Notes: generated by a model from the letters alone, not told the origin. DNA of 64,000 nucleotides from Psychrobacter pygoscelis (GCF_004335015.1 NZ_RQRU01000001.1:1054001-1118000); one strand, 5' to 3'. Shown: positions 31,391 through 42,295, numbered from the stretch's first letter. Made by a program: numbers and translations.

Positions 31391-34300
31391 TTAGTCGTTG
31401 GTTTCTTTTAGCTCAATATTAATACCCAGTGATTTGATTTCTTTAGTCAATACATTGAATGACTCAGGCATTCCTGGATCCATGTATTGCTCGCCGTCGA
31501 CGATATTTTTGTACATACGCGTTCGGCCTTCCACGTCGTCCGACTTCACAGTCAGCATCTCTTGCAAGGTATACGTCGCACCATAAGCTTCTAGTGCCCA
31601 GACCTCCATCTCACCGAAGCGCTGACCACCAAACTGAGCTTTACCACCCAGCGGCTGCTGAGTCACTAGCGAGTAAGAACCAGTAGAACGCGCATGCATT
31701 TTGTCATCGACCAAGTGGTTCAATTTGAGCATATACATGTAACCAACGGTTACCTGACGATCAAACTTCTGACCAGTACGACCATCATACAAGGTCTGCT
31801 GACCATGGCGAGCTAGACCAGCAAGCTCAAGCAAGTCTTTGATTTGGCTCTCTTTAGCACCATCAAATACCGCAGTACCCATTGGTACACCGCCACGAAG
31901 GTTGCCCGCTAATGCCAAGATATCGTCGTCGCTCAAGCTGTCTAAATCAACCTGCTCACCGCCGACCTTGTTGTAGATTTTGTCCAAGAATTCACGCAGC
32001 TCTTTCACTGCCGCTTGGGCTTTGAGCATCTGATCTATCTTCTCACCAAGACCTTTTGCTGCCATACCCAAGTGAGTCTCTAGTACCTGACCGATGTTCA
32101 TTCGCGATGGAACACCAAGTGGGTTCAAGACGATGTCGACAGGATTACCATTTTCATCATAAGGCATGTCTTCTACTGGCATAATGCGTGAAACCACACC
32201 TTTGTTACCATGACGACCGGCCATCTTATCACCAGGCTGAATACGACGCTTAACAGCTAGATAAACCTTAACGATTTTTTGCACACCGTGTTGCAAGTCA
32301 TCACCAGCACTAAGCTTACGTTTTTTCTCAGCAAATTTACTATCAATATCTTTTTGCTTATCAGATAAGAATTCAGCGATCTGAGTTAGGCGCTCAGCGA
32401 TGTCCTCTTCGACAGGCTGGATATCAAGTAAGGTCTCAAGATTCATGTCTTTCATATCATCTAGAGCCATTACCGTACCTGCTTTTAGACCAGCACCACC
32501 ACTTACTTTTTGACCATCAAGTAAGTTACTGATACGGCTACGAGCAGCCTCTTCAAAAATACGAAGCTCTTCTTTTAAATCTTTACGGTAGCTGTCTAAC
32601 TGAGACTTCTCAATTGCACGGGCGCGCGCATCTTTTTCGACGCCATCACGGGTAAAGACTTGCACGTCAATGACCGTCCCTTTGCTTGATGAAGGCACGC
32701 GAAGTGACGTATCTTTCACATCCGCTGCTTTCTCACCAAAGATAGCCCGCAGAAGTTTTTCCTCTGGCGTTAGCTGCGTCTCACCTTTTGGCGTGACTTT
32801 ACCGACCAAGATATCACCAGCATCCACTTCAGCACCGATGTACACGATACCAGCTTCGTCAAGGTTCGACAGTGCTGCTTCACCAACGTTTGGAATATCA
32901 GCAGTAATCTCTTCGGTACCAAGCTTGGTATCACGAGCCACACAAGTAAGCTCTTGAATATGAATAGTAGTAAAGCGATCTTCTTTGACCACACGCTCTG
33001 AGAGTAGAATCGAATCCTCAAAGTTGTAACCATTCCATGGCATGAAGGCCACGCGCATGTTCTGACCAAGCGCAAGCTCACCCAAATCAGTAGATGGGCC
33101 ATCGGCAAGAATATCACCGACAGCGACTTCGTCACCTTGGTTAACGATAATGCGCTGGTTGATACAAGTGTTCTGGTTAGATCGCGTGTATTTCACTAGG
33201 TTATAGATATCAATACCAGCTTCACCCGCTTGCATCTCGTCTTCATTTACACGGATAACGATTCGAGACGCATCAACGTCTTCGATCACGCCGCCACGAT
33301 TAGCAATGACACAAACACCTGAGTCACGAGCCACGTGACGCTCCATACCCGTACCTACTAGTGGCTTATCAGCACGCAGTGTTGGTACAGCCTGACGCTG
33401 CATGTTTGAGCCCATCAAGGCACGGTTAGCATCATCATGCTCAAGGAATGGAATCAAGCTGGCAGCCACTGAAACTACCTGACGCGGTGACACATCCATA
33501 TGCGTCACTTTATCTCGTGGCATACGTACGAATTCACCATGGCTTCGAACACTGACCATATCGTCAACAAGCTCACCTTGCTCATTCATTGGCGAATCCG
33601 CCTGAGCAATCACAGTACCGACTTCTTCAATAGCAGATAGATACTCAATATCGTCAGTAACTTTACCGTCGATGACCTTACGATAAGGGGTCTCAAGGAA
33701 ACCGAAGCTGTTGGTCTTCGCGAATACCGCTAATGAGTTGATGAGACCAATGTTTGGACCCTCTGGTGTTTCAATCGGACAAACACGGCCGTAATGGGTG
33801 TCATGAACGTCACGAACCTCAAAGCCTGCACGCTCACGCGTTAGACCACCTGGACCTAGTGCAGAGACACGACGCTTATGGGTAATCTCAGACAATGGAT
33901 TGTTCTGATCCATAAACTGTGACAACTGGCTCGAACCAAAGAATTCTTTGACCGCAGCAGCCACGGGCTTAGAGTTAATCAAATCTTGCGGCGATAAGTT
34001 ATCAGATTCCGCTGAGCTTAAACGCTCTTTGACCGCGCGCTCAACACGTACAAGGCCTACACGGAACTGGTTCTCTGCCATCTCACCTACTGAACGAATG
34101 CGGCGGTTACCCAAGTGATCGATATCATCGACATCACCGCGACCATTACGAATCTCAATCAGCTCTTTGAGCACATTGATGATATCGTCATTAGTCAACA
34201 CGCTACGCTCACGTTGAACGTCTGGATCATCAGTATTTTCAAACGGCAAACCAAGGCGACGGTTGAACTTCATACGACCGACGTTAGATAAGTCATAACG

Positions 34301-35500
34301 GTCGGCGTTAAAGAACATGCTATCAAATAGCTTTTCAGCCGTTTCGACCGTTGGTGGCTCACCTGGACGCATGACTTTATAGATTTCGATCAAGGCCTCT
34401 TCGCGGCTAGAGGTACTATCGGCGCGCAAAGTATCTGCGATATAAGTACCATGATCAATATCATTGGTGAAAAGAATACTGAACTCTTTGACCTCATTCT
34501 CGCTTAACTTAACGAGCAACTCATGATCAATAAGGGTATTGGCACGAGCGATGACCTCATCATCAATAATGATATCTTCAGCCAGAATGCGCTCATATAA
34601 GTACTCATCCGGTACAGCTAGCTTGGTCATTCCTGCTTCTTCGATCTGGCGAATGCGGCGAGCATTAATGCGTTTGCCTTGCTCAACCAAGACATCACCT
34701 TCTGGTGAGACAATGTCAAACTGTGCCATCTCGCCACGCAGACGATCGGCAATCAAGTCGATCTCAAACTGCTCTTCACCTTTATATACTGACACTGTAT
34801 CAAAGAAGATGTCTAAAATTTCAGCAGTATCTAAACCAAGAGCGCGCAAGATAATAGAGGCTAATAACTTACGACGACGGTCAATACGCGCAAATACCAA
34901 ATCTTTAGCATCGAATTCAAAGTCTAACCATGAGCCACGGTAAGGAATGATACGAGCGTTATAAAGAACTTTACCACTAGAGTGTGACTTACCTTTATCA
35001 TGATCAAAGAACACACCTGGTGAGCGGTGCAATTGTGAGACGATGACACGCTCAGTACCATTGATAATAAAGGTACCGTTATTGGTCATCAGTGGCATTT
35101 CGCCCATATAGACGCTTTGCTCACGAATGTCTTTAATTGCCGCTTTACTGTCTTTGTCTTTGCTATCTTTATCTTTGATCACCAAGCGAATTTTAACGCG
35201 AAGCGGTGCAGCGAATGTTGAGCCACGAAGGATACATTCACGCTCATCGAATTCTGGCGTACCTAGATAGTACTCAACAAATTGTAGCTCAGCATTACCT
35301 GAGTGACTTTCGATAGGAAAGATAGACGAAAAAGCTGCTTGGAGTCCGGTGTTATCACGACCCTTTGGCTTTTTATGCTCTTGCAAAAATTGCTGATAAG
35401 AGTCCACCTGAATGGCCAAAAGGTATGGAATGTCCATCACATTTGGCAACTGGGCAAAGCTTTTGCGAATACGCTTTTTTTCAGTATAAGAATATGCCAT
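31391..35500 (-). CDS. rpoB: RNA polymerase beta subunit
   Basis: RpoB forms one jaw of RNA polymerase and much of its active-site cleft. The 1369-aa protein includes the rifampicin-binding cluster [20 protein letters not shown], which matches the E. coli wild type as I recall it, so no resistance substitution is apparent. The C-terminal [18 protein letters not shown] motif is present. A lineage-specific Lys/Asp repeat ([11 protein letters not shown], about residues 108-120) interrupts the N-terminal lobe. AAGGACT precedes the ATG. The upstream spacer to rplL is about 1 kb and contains an attenuator and a promoter. Confidence 0.99.
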   Translation of the reverse strand: MAYSYTEKKRIRKSFAQLPNVMDIPYLLAIQVDSYQQFLQEHKKPKGRDNTGLQAAFSSIFPIESHSGNAELQFVEYYLGTPEFDERECILRGSTFAAPLRVKIRLVIKDKDSKDKDSKAAIKDIREQSVYMGEMPLMTNNGTFIINGTERVIVSQLHRSPGVFFDHDKGKSHSSGKVLYNARIIPYRGSWLDFEFDAKDLVFARIDRRRKLLASIILRALGLDTAEILDIFFDTVSVYKGEEQFEIDLIADRLRGEMAQFDIVSPEGDVLVEQGKRINARRIRQIEEAGMTKLAVPDEYLYERILAEDIIIDDEVIARANTLIDHELLVKLSENEVKEFSILFTNDIDHGTYIADTLRADSTSSREEALIEIYKVMRPGEPPTVETAEKLFDSMFFNADRYDLSNVGRMKFNRRLGLPFENTDDPDVQRERSVLTNDDIINVLKELIEIRNGRGDVDDIDHLGNRRIRSVGEMAENQFRVGLVRVERAVKERLSSAESDNLSPQDLINSKPVAAAVKEFFGSSQLSQFMDQNNPLSEITHKRRVSALGPGGLTRERAGFEVRDVHDTHYGRVCPIETPEGPNIGLINSLAVFAKTNSFGFLETPYRKVIDGKVTDDIEYLSAIEEVGTVIAQADSPMNEQGELVDDMVSVRSHGEFVRMPRDKVTHMDVSPRQVVSVAASLIPFLEHDDANRALMGSNMQRQAVPTLRADKPLVGTGMERHVARDSGVCVIANRGGVIEDVDASRIVIRVNEDEMQAGEAGIDIYNLVKYTRSNQNTCINQRIIVNQGDEVAVGDILADGPSTDLGELALGQNMRVAFMPWNGYNFEDSILLSERVVKEDRFTTIHIQELTCVARDTKLGTEEITADIPNVGEAALSNLDEAGIVYIGAEVDAGDILVGKVTPKGETQLTPEEKLLRAIFGEKAADVKDTSLRVPSSSKGTVIDVQVFTRDGVEKDARARAIEKSQLDSYRKDLKEELRIFEEAARSRISNLLDGQKVSGGAGLKAGTVMALDDMKDMNLETLLDIQPVEEDIAERLTQIAEFLSDKQKDIDSKFAEKKRKLSAGDDLQHGVQKIVKVYLAVKRRIQPGDKMAGRHGNKGVVSRIMPVEDMPYDENGNPVDIVLNPLGVPSRMNIGQVLETHLGMAAKGLGEKIDQMLKAQAAVKELREFLDKIYNKVGGEQVDLDSLSDDDILALAGNLRGGVPMGTAVFDGAKESQIKDLLELAGLARHGQQTLYDGRTGQKFDRQVTVGYMYMLKLNHLVDDKMHARSTGSYSLVTQQPLGGKAQFGGQRFGEMEVWALEAYGATYTLQEMLTVKSDDVEGRTRMYKNIVDGEQYMDPGMPESFNVLTKEIKSLGINIELKETND

Positions 35501-36441
35501 CGAGAGTCCTTACAGTAGACGGGGAAACAAATTGAAATCGTCATCAAAATATCTTAAATAAGATATTTAATAACGGGAACGAAATTATTGAGACGATGCT
35601 GCCTAATTACTGGTCGATAATCATGAATCGACATTACTAGTAGATAATTGCTTATCTTTACTCACTAAATAGTTAACTCACAAACTACATAAGTCATTAA
35701 GTGCTAATATTTACTTATTTTAAAAATCACTGACGCCACAATCACTAACATTACTGATTCTACAGTTATTGCTCTTTGCTGTTGATGCGTATCAAAATAA
35801 CCGCTACTCACTAAATTAACCACTTGTCTGTCTAAATGATCTACAGCTCTGCTTGTTAGTGACCTACCCTTATTAGTGATGCTGATTACTCATTTACTAA
35901 GATATTTCTCTTCGGTTACTATTTCATAACAACTTTTTTCTGATACACTACTCTTAACTAAGAATAGTCACCTTAATAAGACGAACTGTTTGCAGCTACT
36001 TGGATAGCAATACCATTGTCTTAATAAGCGTTGGCTAAGAAAAGACAGAATCAATAAAAATAAATCGATTAAATTTCAATAATGAACGTAGTGGACAGTG
36101 TAAATTGCGTATCTCAGTCTTTATCTGAGTCATTAGACGTTAGAGAATCTCACAGCATAAGAACAAAAGAACCAAATATATTGCAAGTTTGTTCAATCTT
36201 AAGATTGAGCACGAAAAAATGCCAAACACCCTATGATGTCTAGCTACTCATTATTGTATTTTCTCAATTAGCGTGAGTACGAGCATGTATATCGTCTGTC
36301 CTTTTGAAGAGTATCCACCGACGTGAATCAAACCACAGCTGCTTAAGCCATACTAAGGCGAGCTGAAGCAAATTTAGCTATGCTAAGTTATCTTGAAGCC
36401 ATTCAGGCAGACACAAAAGGTCAAGACAGGGATTATAATAA
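35501..36441. other. 941-bp leader between the rplL attenuator and rpoB
   Basis: No credible ORF or RNA gene is seen. It is rich in short A/T-rich blocks and contains a two-copy 15-bp repeat at 35725-35754. If transcription starts at the promoter at 36432-36460 the rpoB mRNA would carry a leader of about 0.9 kb. The spacer is roughly three times the E. coli length. Confidence 0.6.
35725..35754. repeat. degenerate 15-bp tandem repeat, 2 copies
   Basis: AATCACTGACGCCAC (35725-35739) is followed directly by AATCACTAACATTAC (35740-35754), in the rplL-rpoB spacer. Confidence 0.6.
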
Positions 36442-36460
36442 AAAAAAGCCAGCAATGCAA
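36432..36460 (-). promoter_or_regulatory. promoter for rpoBC inside the rplL attenuator
   Basis: On the minus strand TTGCAT (plus 36455-36460) and TATAAT (plus 36432-36437) are spaced by 17 bases. The -35 box lies in the apex of the rplL terminator hairpin. The same two hexamers form the tRNA-Trp promoter at 40408-40435. Confidence 0.6.
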
Positions 36461-36478
36461 GGCACTGCTGACTTTTTT
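36442..36478 (-). terminator. terminator/attenuator after rplL
   Basis: The arms at 36442-36458 and 36462-36478 are complementary over 17 positions when read as minus-strand RNA, two of them G-U pairs. The second arm ends in a run of eight U. The wobble pairs only form in the minus-strand transcript, which fixes the direction. It lies 15 bp past the rplL stop. A partial terminator here would set the ratio of L7/L12 to RNA polymerase subunits, as in E. coli. Confidence 0.85.
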
Positions 36479-36493
36479 AACGCAATATTAAAC

Positions 36494-36871
36494 TTATTTA
36501 AGTTCAACAGTAGCGCCAGCTTCTTCAAGCTTAGTTTTAAGCTCTTCTGCTTCAGCTTTGTTAGCGCCTTCTTTGATTGGGGCTGGAGCGCCTTCAACCA
36601 ATTCTTTCGCTTCTTTAAGGCCAAGGCCAGTAGCTTCACGAACCGCTTTAATAACAGCGACTTTCTTCTCACCAAAGCTGGCAAGAATAACGTCAAACTC
36701 GTCTTTTTCTTCAGCGGCAGCAGCGCCACCTTCAGCAGCAGCTGGTGCAGCAGCAACAGCAGCAGCAGCAGTTACGCCGAACTTTTCTTCCATGTCGCTG
36801 ATAAGCTCAACGATATCCATTACTGACATTTCAGCGATTGCGTTTAACACATCTTCTTTAGATAGTGCCAT
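36494..36871 (-). CDS. rplL: 50S ribosomal protein L7/L12
   Basis: L7/L12 forms the ribosomal stalk that recruits translation factors. The 125-aa protein has the N-terminal dimerisation domain ([20 protein letters not shown]), an Ala-rich hinge (about residues 34-55) and the globular C-terminal domain with [26 protein letters not shown]. It starts at ATG 36869-36871, preceded by GGAGAG. It follows rplJ by 98 bp. Confidence 0.99.
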   Translation of the reverse strand: MALSKEDVLNAIAEMSVMDIVELISDMEEKFGVTAAAAVAAAPAAAEGGAAAAEEKDEFDVILASFGEKKVAVIKAVREATGLGLKEAKELVEGAPAPIKEGANKAEAEELKTKLEEAGATVELK

Positions 36872-36969
36872 GAGAACTCTCCGTTATCTGATAATTAATT
36901 TAGTAAAATAAAGCGTTACGGCGACTAATTAAGCGCTACGTAATCGCTCTAAAGTAGTTAGCTTAATAA

Positions 36970-37497
36970 TTAAGCCGCTTCTTTTGCGTCTTTGACTGCT
37001 GCTACAGTGCGGACAAACTTGCTTGGGACTTCGTTCAAAGTCTGAGCAAGCTTGGTCACTGGTGCTTTCATGGTCGCCATCAAGATAGACAATGCTTCGT
37101 CTCTTGTTGGGAGCTTTGAGACACGCTCAAGCTCATTAGGACCAAACAGTTCACCACCGACTGAGACCAATTTGGTTTCAAGGACTTTGTGCTCTTTGCT
37201 AAAGTCGAAAACGACTCTGGCAGCAGAACCCAAATCTTCCATTGAAAAAGCCAATAATAATGGACCAGTCATACTGTCTGACATGCACTCAAACTTAGTG
37301 CCTTCAAAAGCGCGTTTTGCAAGGGTGTTTTTTACCACTTTTAAAACAACGCCTTTTTCACGTGCACGGTTACGTAGCTCAGTCATCTGAGATACTTCCA
37401 TGCCATGATATTCGGCAGCTATCGCTGAGTACGCATTCGCAGCAACTTCAGACACTTCAGCCACAACTTTTTGTTTCTGTTCTAGCGTTAATGCCAT
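36970..37497 (-). CDS. rplJ: 50S ribosomal protein L10
   Basis: L10 anchors L7/L12 to the ribosome, and the L10-L7/L12 complex represses its own mRNA. The chosen start is the ATG at 37495-37497, giving 175 aa starting MALTLEQKQ. AAGGAG lies just upstream, whereas the in-frame Met eight residues earlier has no such site. The protein has the usual L10 length and a C-terminal helix that binds L7/L12. An L10-leader-type RNA precedes it. Confidence 0.97.
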   Translation of the reverse strand: MALTLEQKQKVVAEVSEVAANAYSAIAAEYHGMEVSQMTELRNRAREKGVVLKVVKNTLAKRAFEGTKFECMSDSMTGPLLLAFSMEDLGSAARVVFDFSKEHKVLETKLVSVGGELFGPNELERVSKLPTRDEALSILMATMKAPVTKLAQTLNEVPSKFVRTVAAVKDAKEAA

Positions 37498-37946
37498 TAG
37501 TTGACTCCTTAATCTTATCAATTGATCTGCACCACCAAGGTAGCTGTAGACAATTGACTTGATACGACATGCTACTAGTACCAGCCCATCTTGCGACTAA
37601 CTGGTCTAATAGCGACTAATTACGGCACCATTATCAGAATGACGTCGAATGTGGCTCATATCAATAAAACTACTGATACTCTCACTTTCTCATGTCTAAA
37701 CTTTTATGGGTCACCGTCTGCGTAGGCCAATTAAAACTTGCGTCTTAAATCGATTAACAAAGCGACTCAAAGGAGTAATACAATTAGCCCGTTTTGAGCA
37801 AACTTCTACCTACGGTCTTAGACAGCACAGCGCTTAATAAAGCTCGGCTATGCTGACCTAATTTTTAAAATAATTTTGCTTCAGTTGGAAGTCATTTAAG
37901 CAATATGCTAAGAAATAACTCCAACCTATAAAGCGACTAATCTGCT
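37498..37946. other. 449-bp rplA-rplJ spacer
   Basis: It contains the L10 leader described separately. The rest shows no ORF. Two GCGACTAA motifs near 37598 and 37612 are the only other repetition noted. Confidence 0.5.
37708..37825 (-). ncRNA. L10 leader (rplJ autoregulatory mRNA structure)
   Basis: Read on the minus strand, AAGACCGTAGG (plus about 37810-37820) and CCTACGCAGACGGTGACCC (plus about 37708-37726) can pair at their CCGTAGG/CCTACG and ACGGT ends. They enclose a stem-loop region of about 80 nt. This layout, with conserved AGACCGUAGG and CAGACGGUGA, is what I know of the L10 leader family. The position between rplA and rplJ fits. Binding of the L10-L7/L12 complex would repress translation. 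Confidence 0.7.
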
Positions 37947-38648
37947 CTACTTAGCCATACGATATGGAACAGGATCGATGGTGATACCTGGGCCCATAGT
38001 GCTAGATAAAGTGATTTTCTTAATGAATACACCTTTAGAGGTCGCAGGCTTAGCACGCTTAAGATCACTGATGAGTGCTTTTGCGTTTTGGATAACCTGA
38101 TCAGCAGTGAAGCCGACTTGACCAATAGTAGTATGGATAATACCCGCTTTGTCAACACGATATGTCGCTTGACCTGCTTTAGTATTAGTCACGGCTTCTG
38201 CAACGTTTGGCGTTACTGTACCGACTTTAGGGTTAGGCATAAGACCGCGTGGGCCTAAAATTGTACCTAACTGACCAACAACACGCATAGCGTCAGGGGC
38301 AGCGATAACCACATCAAAGTCCATGTTACCGGCTTTGATTTGCTCTGCTAGATCATCCATACCAACGATGTCAGCACCTGCTTCTTTGGCGGCTTCAGCA
38401 GCAGCACCTTGAGCAAATACAGCAACGCGTTTGGTTTTACCAGTACCCGCAGGTAAGTTGGTAGCACCACGAACGACTTGGTCAGATTTACGTGGGTCAA
38501 CACCAAGGTTGATCGCGATATCGATAGATTCTTTGAAGTTAGCAGCAGGAATAGAGTTAAGAATCTCTACGGCTTCTTCAAGTGTATAAAGCTTTTCACG
38601 CTCAACACGCTCTTGAATAGCTTTTTGACGTTTGGTTAGCTTAGCCAT
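37947..38648 (-). CDS. rplA: 50S ribosomal protein L1
   Basis: L1 forms the movable stalk on the E-site side of the large subunit and can repress translation of the rplKA message. The 233-aa length is standard. The RNA-binding face includes [12 protein letters not shown] (about residues 130-141), the family signature. The start codon lies directly after the rplK stop with no spacer, showing coupling to rplK. Confidence 0.99.
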   Translation of the reverse strand: MAKLTKRQKAIQERVEREKLYTLEEAVEILNSIPAANFKESIDIAINLGVDPRKSDQVVRGATNLPAGTGKTKRVAVFAQGAAAEAAKEAGADIVGMDDLAEQIKAGNMDFDVVIAAPDAMRVVGQLGTILGPRGLMPNPKVGTVTPNVAEAVTNTKAGQATYRVDKAGIIHTTIGQVGFTADQVIQNAKALISDLKRAKPATSKGVFIKKITLSSTMGPGITIDPVPYRMAK

Positions 38649-39080
38649 TTACACACCCTCCACGGTAATACCCATTGAACGAGCAGTACCAGCGATAGTA
38701 CGAACAGCAGCGTCCATATCCGCAGCGGTTAAATCTGCATTTTTAGTTTGAACGATTTCTTCTAACTGCGCACGGGTTACTTTACCAACTTTTTTCACAT
38801 TAGGCTCGCCTGAACCTTTAGCAATACCAGCAGCTTTACGAAGTAAAAATGCAGCTGGTGGTGACTTCATGATAAATGTAAATGATTTATCAGCGAAGAC
38901 AGTGATTTCAGTTGGGATTGGTAGACCTGGTTCCATGCTGGCAGTCGCGGCGTTAAATTCTTTACAGAACGCCATGATGTTCACACCTTTTTGACCCAAT
39001 GCTGGACCAATTGGTGGTGAAGGGTTTGCTTTACCAGCAGGCACTTGTAGTTTGATGTAGCCATCAATCTTCTTAGCCAT
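38649..39080 (-). CDS. rplK: 50S ribosomal protein L11
   Basis: L11 sits at the GTPase-associated centre and is needed for RelA-dependent stringent control. The 143-aa protein has the N-terminal proline-rich [21 protein letters not shown] region and a C-terminal rRNA-binding domain ending GITVEGV. AAGGAGAGAATC precedes the ATG. It is followed immediately by rplA and preceded by a terminator-like hairpin. Confidence 0.99.
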   Translation of the reverse strand: MAKKIDGYIKLQVPAGKANPSPPIGPALGQKGVNIMAFCKEFNAATASMEPGLPIPTEITVFADKSFTFIMKSPPAAFLLRKAAGIAKGSGEPNVKKVGKVTRAQLEEIVQTKNADLTAADMDAAVRTIAGTARSMGITVEGV

Positions 39081-39128
39081 GATTCTCTCCTTAATGGGTG
39101 ATAACGCCAGTTACTCAGTCCCGCATAA

Positions 39129-39152
39129 AAAATAACGCCTCTATAAAGAGGC
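39129..39152 (-). terminator. terminator/attenuator between nusG and rplK
   Basis: GCCTCT (39137-39142) and AGAGGC (39147-39152) form a six-base stem with a four-base loop. On the minus strand it is followed by GTTATTTTTTATG. It lies 60 bp past the nusG stop and would separate or attenuate secE-nusG from rplKA. Confidence 0.7.
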
Positions 39153-39213
39153 TAACTTAATAAAGTTATTTTATAGCGAGCTTAGTAACGCAAGCTCCCC
39201 GGTTTGTAGATGT

Positions 39214-39744
39214 TTAGTCAAGTTTTTCGACTTTACTAAACTCCAGCTCGACCTGAGTAGGTCTATTAAATACATTAACAGTCAATTGTAGCTTAGACTT
39301 CTCATAGTCCACTTTTTCTACCAACCCTTTAAAGTCGGTGAATGGACCATCGATAACCAGCAACTCTTCGCCTGGCTCGAATAGTGTCTTAGGACGTGGT
39401 ACAGCTTCAGTTTGTTGCAGACGATTTAAGATACGATCTGCCTCAACTTGGGTAATCGGTGCAGGATGCTCTGGTGTACCACCAATAAAGCCCATAATAC
39501 GGGGACATTCATTGACGATGTGCCAAGTATCATCATTCATCTCCATTTGGATCAATACGTATCCGGGGAAGAATTTTCGCTCACTCTTACGCTTCTTGCC
39601 GTCTTTCATTTCGACGACTTCTTCGGTTGGTACTAATACCTCACCGAAAGACTCTGCGAAGTCACTACGATTAATACGCTCTGTAAGTGAGCGCTGCACT
39701 TGTTTCTCATATCCAGAAAACGCTTGGACAATATACCAACGCAT
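39214..39744 (-). CDS. nusG: transcription antitermination factor NusG
   Basis: NusG binds RNA polymerase, suppresses pausing and links it to Rho or the ribosome. The 176-aa protein begins [20 protein letters not shown], the NGN domain, and has GFIGG at about residues 89-93. The C-terminal KOW motif ([20 protein letters not shown], about 130-149) follows. It is 35 bp downstream of secE and closes the secE-nusG pair. Confidence 0.99.
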   Translation of the reverse strand: MRWYIVQAFSGYEKQVQRSLTERINRSDFAESFGEVLVPTEEVVEMKDGKKRKSERKFFPGYVLIQMEMNDDTWHIVNECPRIMGFIGGTPEHPAPITQVEADRILNRLQQTEAVPRPKTLFEPGEELLVIDGPFTDFKGLVEKVDYEKSKLQLTVNVFNRPTQVELEFSKVEKLD

Positions 39745-39779
39745 GTGTCGCTCCTAAAAGAGGGATTAATCCAGTCAAG

Positions 39780-40262
39780 TTAACCGATGAATAACCCAAC
39801 AAACCAATTAAAAAAGTTGTCCAATAACCAGACAATAAAGCCAACAATAGCAATAACCACGATAACCTGCCATGTATAAGTAAAGGTTTCGTCCTTACTT
39901 GGCCATGTCACGCGGCGTAGCTCAACAGCAGCATCTTTGATCAATATCTTGAAAGCCCTACCCTGATGGGTAAAAGCCAAGCATACCAGAGCAACGATGA
40001 CTAATAAGACAATAAGCCCGATACGGACCCAAACATCATTAGCAGGTTGCCAATATCCTGGTAGATATTGATTTACCAAAGTTGCGCCAATTAAAGCAGC
40101 AAAAGCAGCCAGCCAAAGTATAATATCTTTAGCTGAACTGGTCTTTGCGACGTCTACTGCCGAACTGTCGGTTACTGGTTTCTGTTTTTTACTAAGCAGA
40201 CTTCCTGCCGTCACCTTAGCATCAGATAACTTTGACTCGAGGTTATCTTGATTGTTGCTCAT
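39780..40262 (-). CDS. secE: preprotein translocase subunit SecE
   Basis: SecE stabilises SecY in the protein-conducting channel. The 160-aa protein has three predicted membrane spans (about residues 50-70, 80-98 and 128-150). The conserved amphipathic helix before the last span is visible in VELRRVTWPSKDETFTYTWQV. The first 45 residues are hydrophilic. The tRNA-Trp gene lies immediately upstream, as in many bacteria. Confidence 0.96.
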   Translation of the reverse strand: MSNNQDNLESKLSDAKVTAGSLLSKKQKPVTDSSAVDVAKTSSAKDIILWLAAFAALIGATLVNQYLPGYWQPANDVWVRIGLIVLLVIVALVCLAFTHQGRAFKILIKDAAVELRRVTWPSKDETFTYTWQVIVVIAIVGFIVWLLDNFFNWFVGLFIG

Positions 40263-40312
40263 AGAGAACTCGCTTCGGGAAGGTAGAAGTACAGTAAGAT
40301 CTTAAAAATATA

Positions 40313-40388
40313 TGGCAGGCGATGTAGGACTCGAACCTACAACCCTCGGTTTTGGAGACCGATGCTCTACCAATTGAGCCAATCGCCT
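40313..40388 (-). tRNA. tRNA-Trp (CCA anticodon)
   Basis: Minus-strand bases 40388 to 40313 fold into a 76-nt cloverleaf. The acceptor arms are AGGCGAT and ATCGCCT, the D-arm contains GGTAG, the anticodon loop is CTCCAAA with anticodon CCA, and the T-arm contains GGTTCGAGTCC. The 3' CCA is encoded. It stands between tuf and secE. Confidence 0.98.
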
Positions 40389-40407
40389 ATAGGTATTAAG
40401 GGTGATA

Positions 40408-40435
40408 ATTATACAAGTTTTTGCTTAGAATGCAA
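40408..40435 (-). promoter_or_regulatory. promoter of tRNA-Trp/secE-nusG
   Basis: On the minus strand TTGCAT (plus 40430-40435) and TATAAT (plus 40408-40413) are 16 bases apart. The expected start is about 13 nt upstream of the mature tRNA. Confidence 0.7.
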
Positions 40436-40747
40436 GTTTTAGCAGTGAGTTTTCTTAAATCAATAGGTTTTAGATACAATTATACAAGTTTACCCGTCTT
40501 TTCTTCCCTACTTCAATACAAATATTCCACTTTTATGCCTCTATTTAGACTTTTTTTATTTTTCATGTCTCTTATATCTCAGTGGCGCTCTATTAAATAT
40601 TCTCTCTAATATTTTAAGGCAATAACAGAGATTATCAGCCTCCTCTGTTTCTACCTTACCTATCTTATATAGGACTAGCTAAATAAAAGGCATTATCATA
40701 TGTTGATACTGAAACAACCGACTCACTATTAAGATTAACTGTACCCA

Positions 40748-40780
40748 TAAAAAAACCGTCCTCAAAGAGAACGGTTTTTA
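40748..40780 (-). terminator. rho-independent terminator after tuf
   Basis: AAAAAACCGT and ACGGTTTTT arms enclose a short loop containing CCTCAAAGAGA, where CTC and GAG add inner pairs. A T-rich run follows on the minus strand. It is about 60 bp past the tuf stop codon. Confidence 0.88.
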
Positions 40781-40841
40781 GTACTAATGCTAGTCATTTA
40801 TTATAGCTATTCAGTCATAGCTACTTAAATGAATAAGCAGA

Positions 40842-42032
40842 TTAGTCCTTAACAGTTGATACTACACCAGCACCTACAGTTCGGCCACCTTCACGAATAG
40901 CGAAGCGAAGACCTTTGTCCATAGCGATTGGGTGGATAAGCTCTACGCTCATCTCAACGTTATCACCTGGCATTACCATTTCAGTACCTTCTTGTAGCTG
41001 GATTGCACCAGTTACGTCAGTAGTACGGAAGTAGAACTGTGGACGATAGCCGTTTAGGAATGGGGTGTGACGACCACCTTCTTCTTTTGATAGTACGTAT
41101 ACTTCAGCGTCAAACTTAGTATGCGGGGTGATTGAGCCTGGCTTAGCCAATACTTGACCACGCTGAACGTCTTCACGCTTAGTACCACGTAGTAGTACAC
41201 CACAGTTTTCGCCCGCACGACCTTCGTCTAGAAGCTTACGGAACATCTCGATACCAGTACACGTGGTTTTTTGCGTGTCACGGATACCAACGATTTCGAT
41301 CTCGTCACCAACTTTAACGATACCAGACTCAACACGGCCAGTTACAACAGTACCACGACCAGAGATTGAGAATACGTCTTCGATAGGCATCAAGAATGGC
41401 TTGTCTACATCACGCTCTGGCTCTGGGATGTAGCTGTCTAGGGTTTCTAGTAGTTCGATTACCGCTGGCTCACCGTATTTGCCATCGTTGCCGTTTAGGG
41501 CTTCAAGGGCAGAACCTTTGATGATAGGGGTGTCATCACCTGGGAAGTCGTAGTCTGATAGTAACTCACGTACTTCCATTTCTACTAGCTCTAGTAGCTC
41601 TTCGTCATCAACCATGTCACATTTGTTCATGAAGACGATGATGTATGGTACGCCAACCTGACGTGATAGCAAGATGTGCTCACGAGTTTGTGGCATTGGG
41701 CCATCAGTAGCTGATACTACTAGAATAGCGCCGTCCATCTGCGCTGCACCAGTGATCATATTTTTAACATAGTCAGCATGGCCTGGGCAGTCAACGTGAG
41801 CGTAGTGACGTGATTCAGTGTCATACTCAATGTGTGAGGTGTTGATGGTAATACCACGGGCTTTTTCTTCAGGTGCTGAGTCAATAGACGCATAGTCTTT
41901 GGCTTCGCCGCCAGAAGTTTTTGCCGCTACGGTTGCAATCGCAGCCGTTAGTGTGGTTTTACCGTGGTCAACGTGACCGATAGTACCAACGTTGACGTGT
42001 GGCTTGTTTCGTTCAAACTTGGCCTTTGCCAT
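40842..42032 (-). CDS. tuf: translation elongation factor Tu
   Basis: EF-Tu delivers aminoacyl-tRNA to the ribosome as a GTP complex. The 396-aa protein has G1 GHVDHGKT (about residues 18-25), G3 DCPGHADY (about 81-88), G4 NKCD (about 136-139), and G5 SALEAL near 174. It is the only tuf in the window and sits between fusA and the tRNA-Trp gene. The fusA-tuf gap is 263 bp, long enough for its own promoter. Confidence 0.99.
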   Translation of the reverse strand: MAKAKFERNKPHVNVGTIGHVDHGKTTLTAAIATVAAKTSGGEAKDYASIDSAPEEKARGITINTSHIEYDTESRHYAHVDCPGHADYVKNMITGAAQMDGAILVVSATDGPMPQTREHILLSRQVGVPYIIVFMNKCDMVDDEELLELVEMEVRELLSDYDFPGDDTPIIKGSALEALNGNDGKYGEPAVIELLETLDSYIPEPERDVDKPFLMPIEDVFSISGRGTVVTGRVESGIVKVGDEIEIVGIRDTQKTTCTGIEMFRKLLDEGRAGENCGVLLRGTKREDVQRGQVLAKPGSITPHTKFDAEVYVLSKEEGGRHTPFLNGYRPQFYFRTTDVTGAIQLQEGTEMVMPGDNVEMSVELIHPIAMDKGLRFAIREGGRTVGAGVVSTVKD

Positions 42033-42165
42033 GGGTGTATCCTCTTGTTATCTAAGATCCAGTAAGCTTGGTCATAAGATGCTATTAGCATTAACTATGA
42101 GGCTTACTCAATCAATTTAAAATAAATAATGCAAATCATTTATTGCGCTTGCAATCTGTCAAATA

Positions 42166-42192
42166 TTATAAGTAAATCGGCGTCAATAACAA
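42166..42192 (-). promoter_or_regulatory. possible tuf promoter in the fusA-tuf spacer
   Basis: On the minus strand TTGTTA (plus about 42187-42192) and TATAAT (plus 42166-42171) are 15-16 bases apart. The short spacing makes this tentative. The predicted leader is about 130 nt. Confidence 0.4.
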
Positions 42193-42295
42193 GTGTTTTA
42201 ACAAGTTATCGACGCAATTAACCAATTTAACAAACCGACCATTTGATCGTTATGATCTGGTACTGCTCTTATTAGAGGCAGAAGTCAATCACATA

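Noticed and set aside
33880..34000. rifampicin-resistance substitution in rpoB
   Set aside because: The rifampicin cluster reads as wild type by recall of the E. coli sequence.
36380..36826. 148-codon plus-strand frame opposite rplL
   Set aside because: It is antisense to rplL, and its Phe/Ser-rich sequence reflects the Ala/Glu codons of the real gene.
40421..40609. 62-codon plus-strand frame upstream of tRNA-Trp
   Set aside because: It covers the tRNA promoter and AT-rich spacer, with no coding features.
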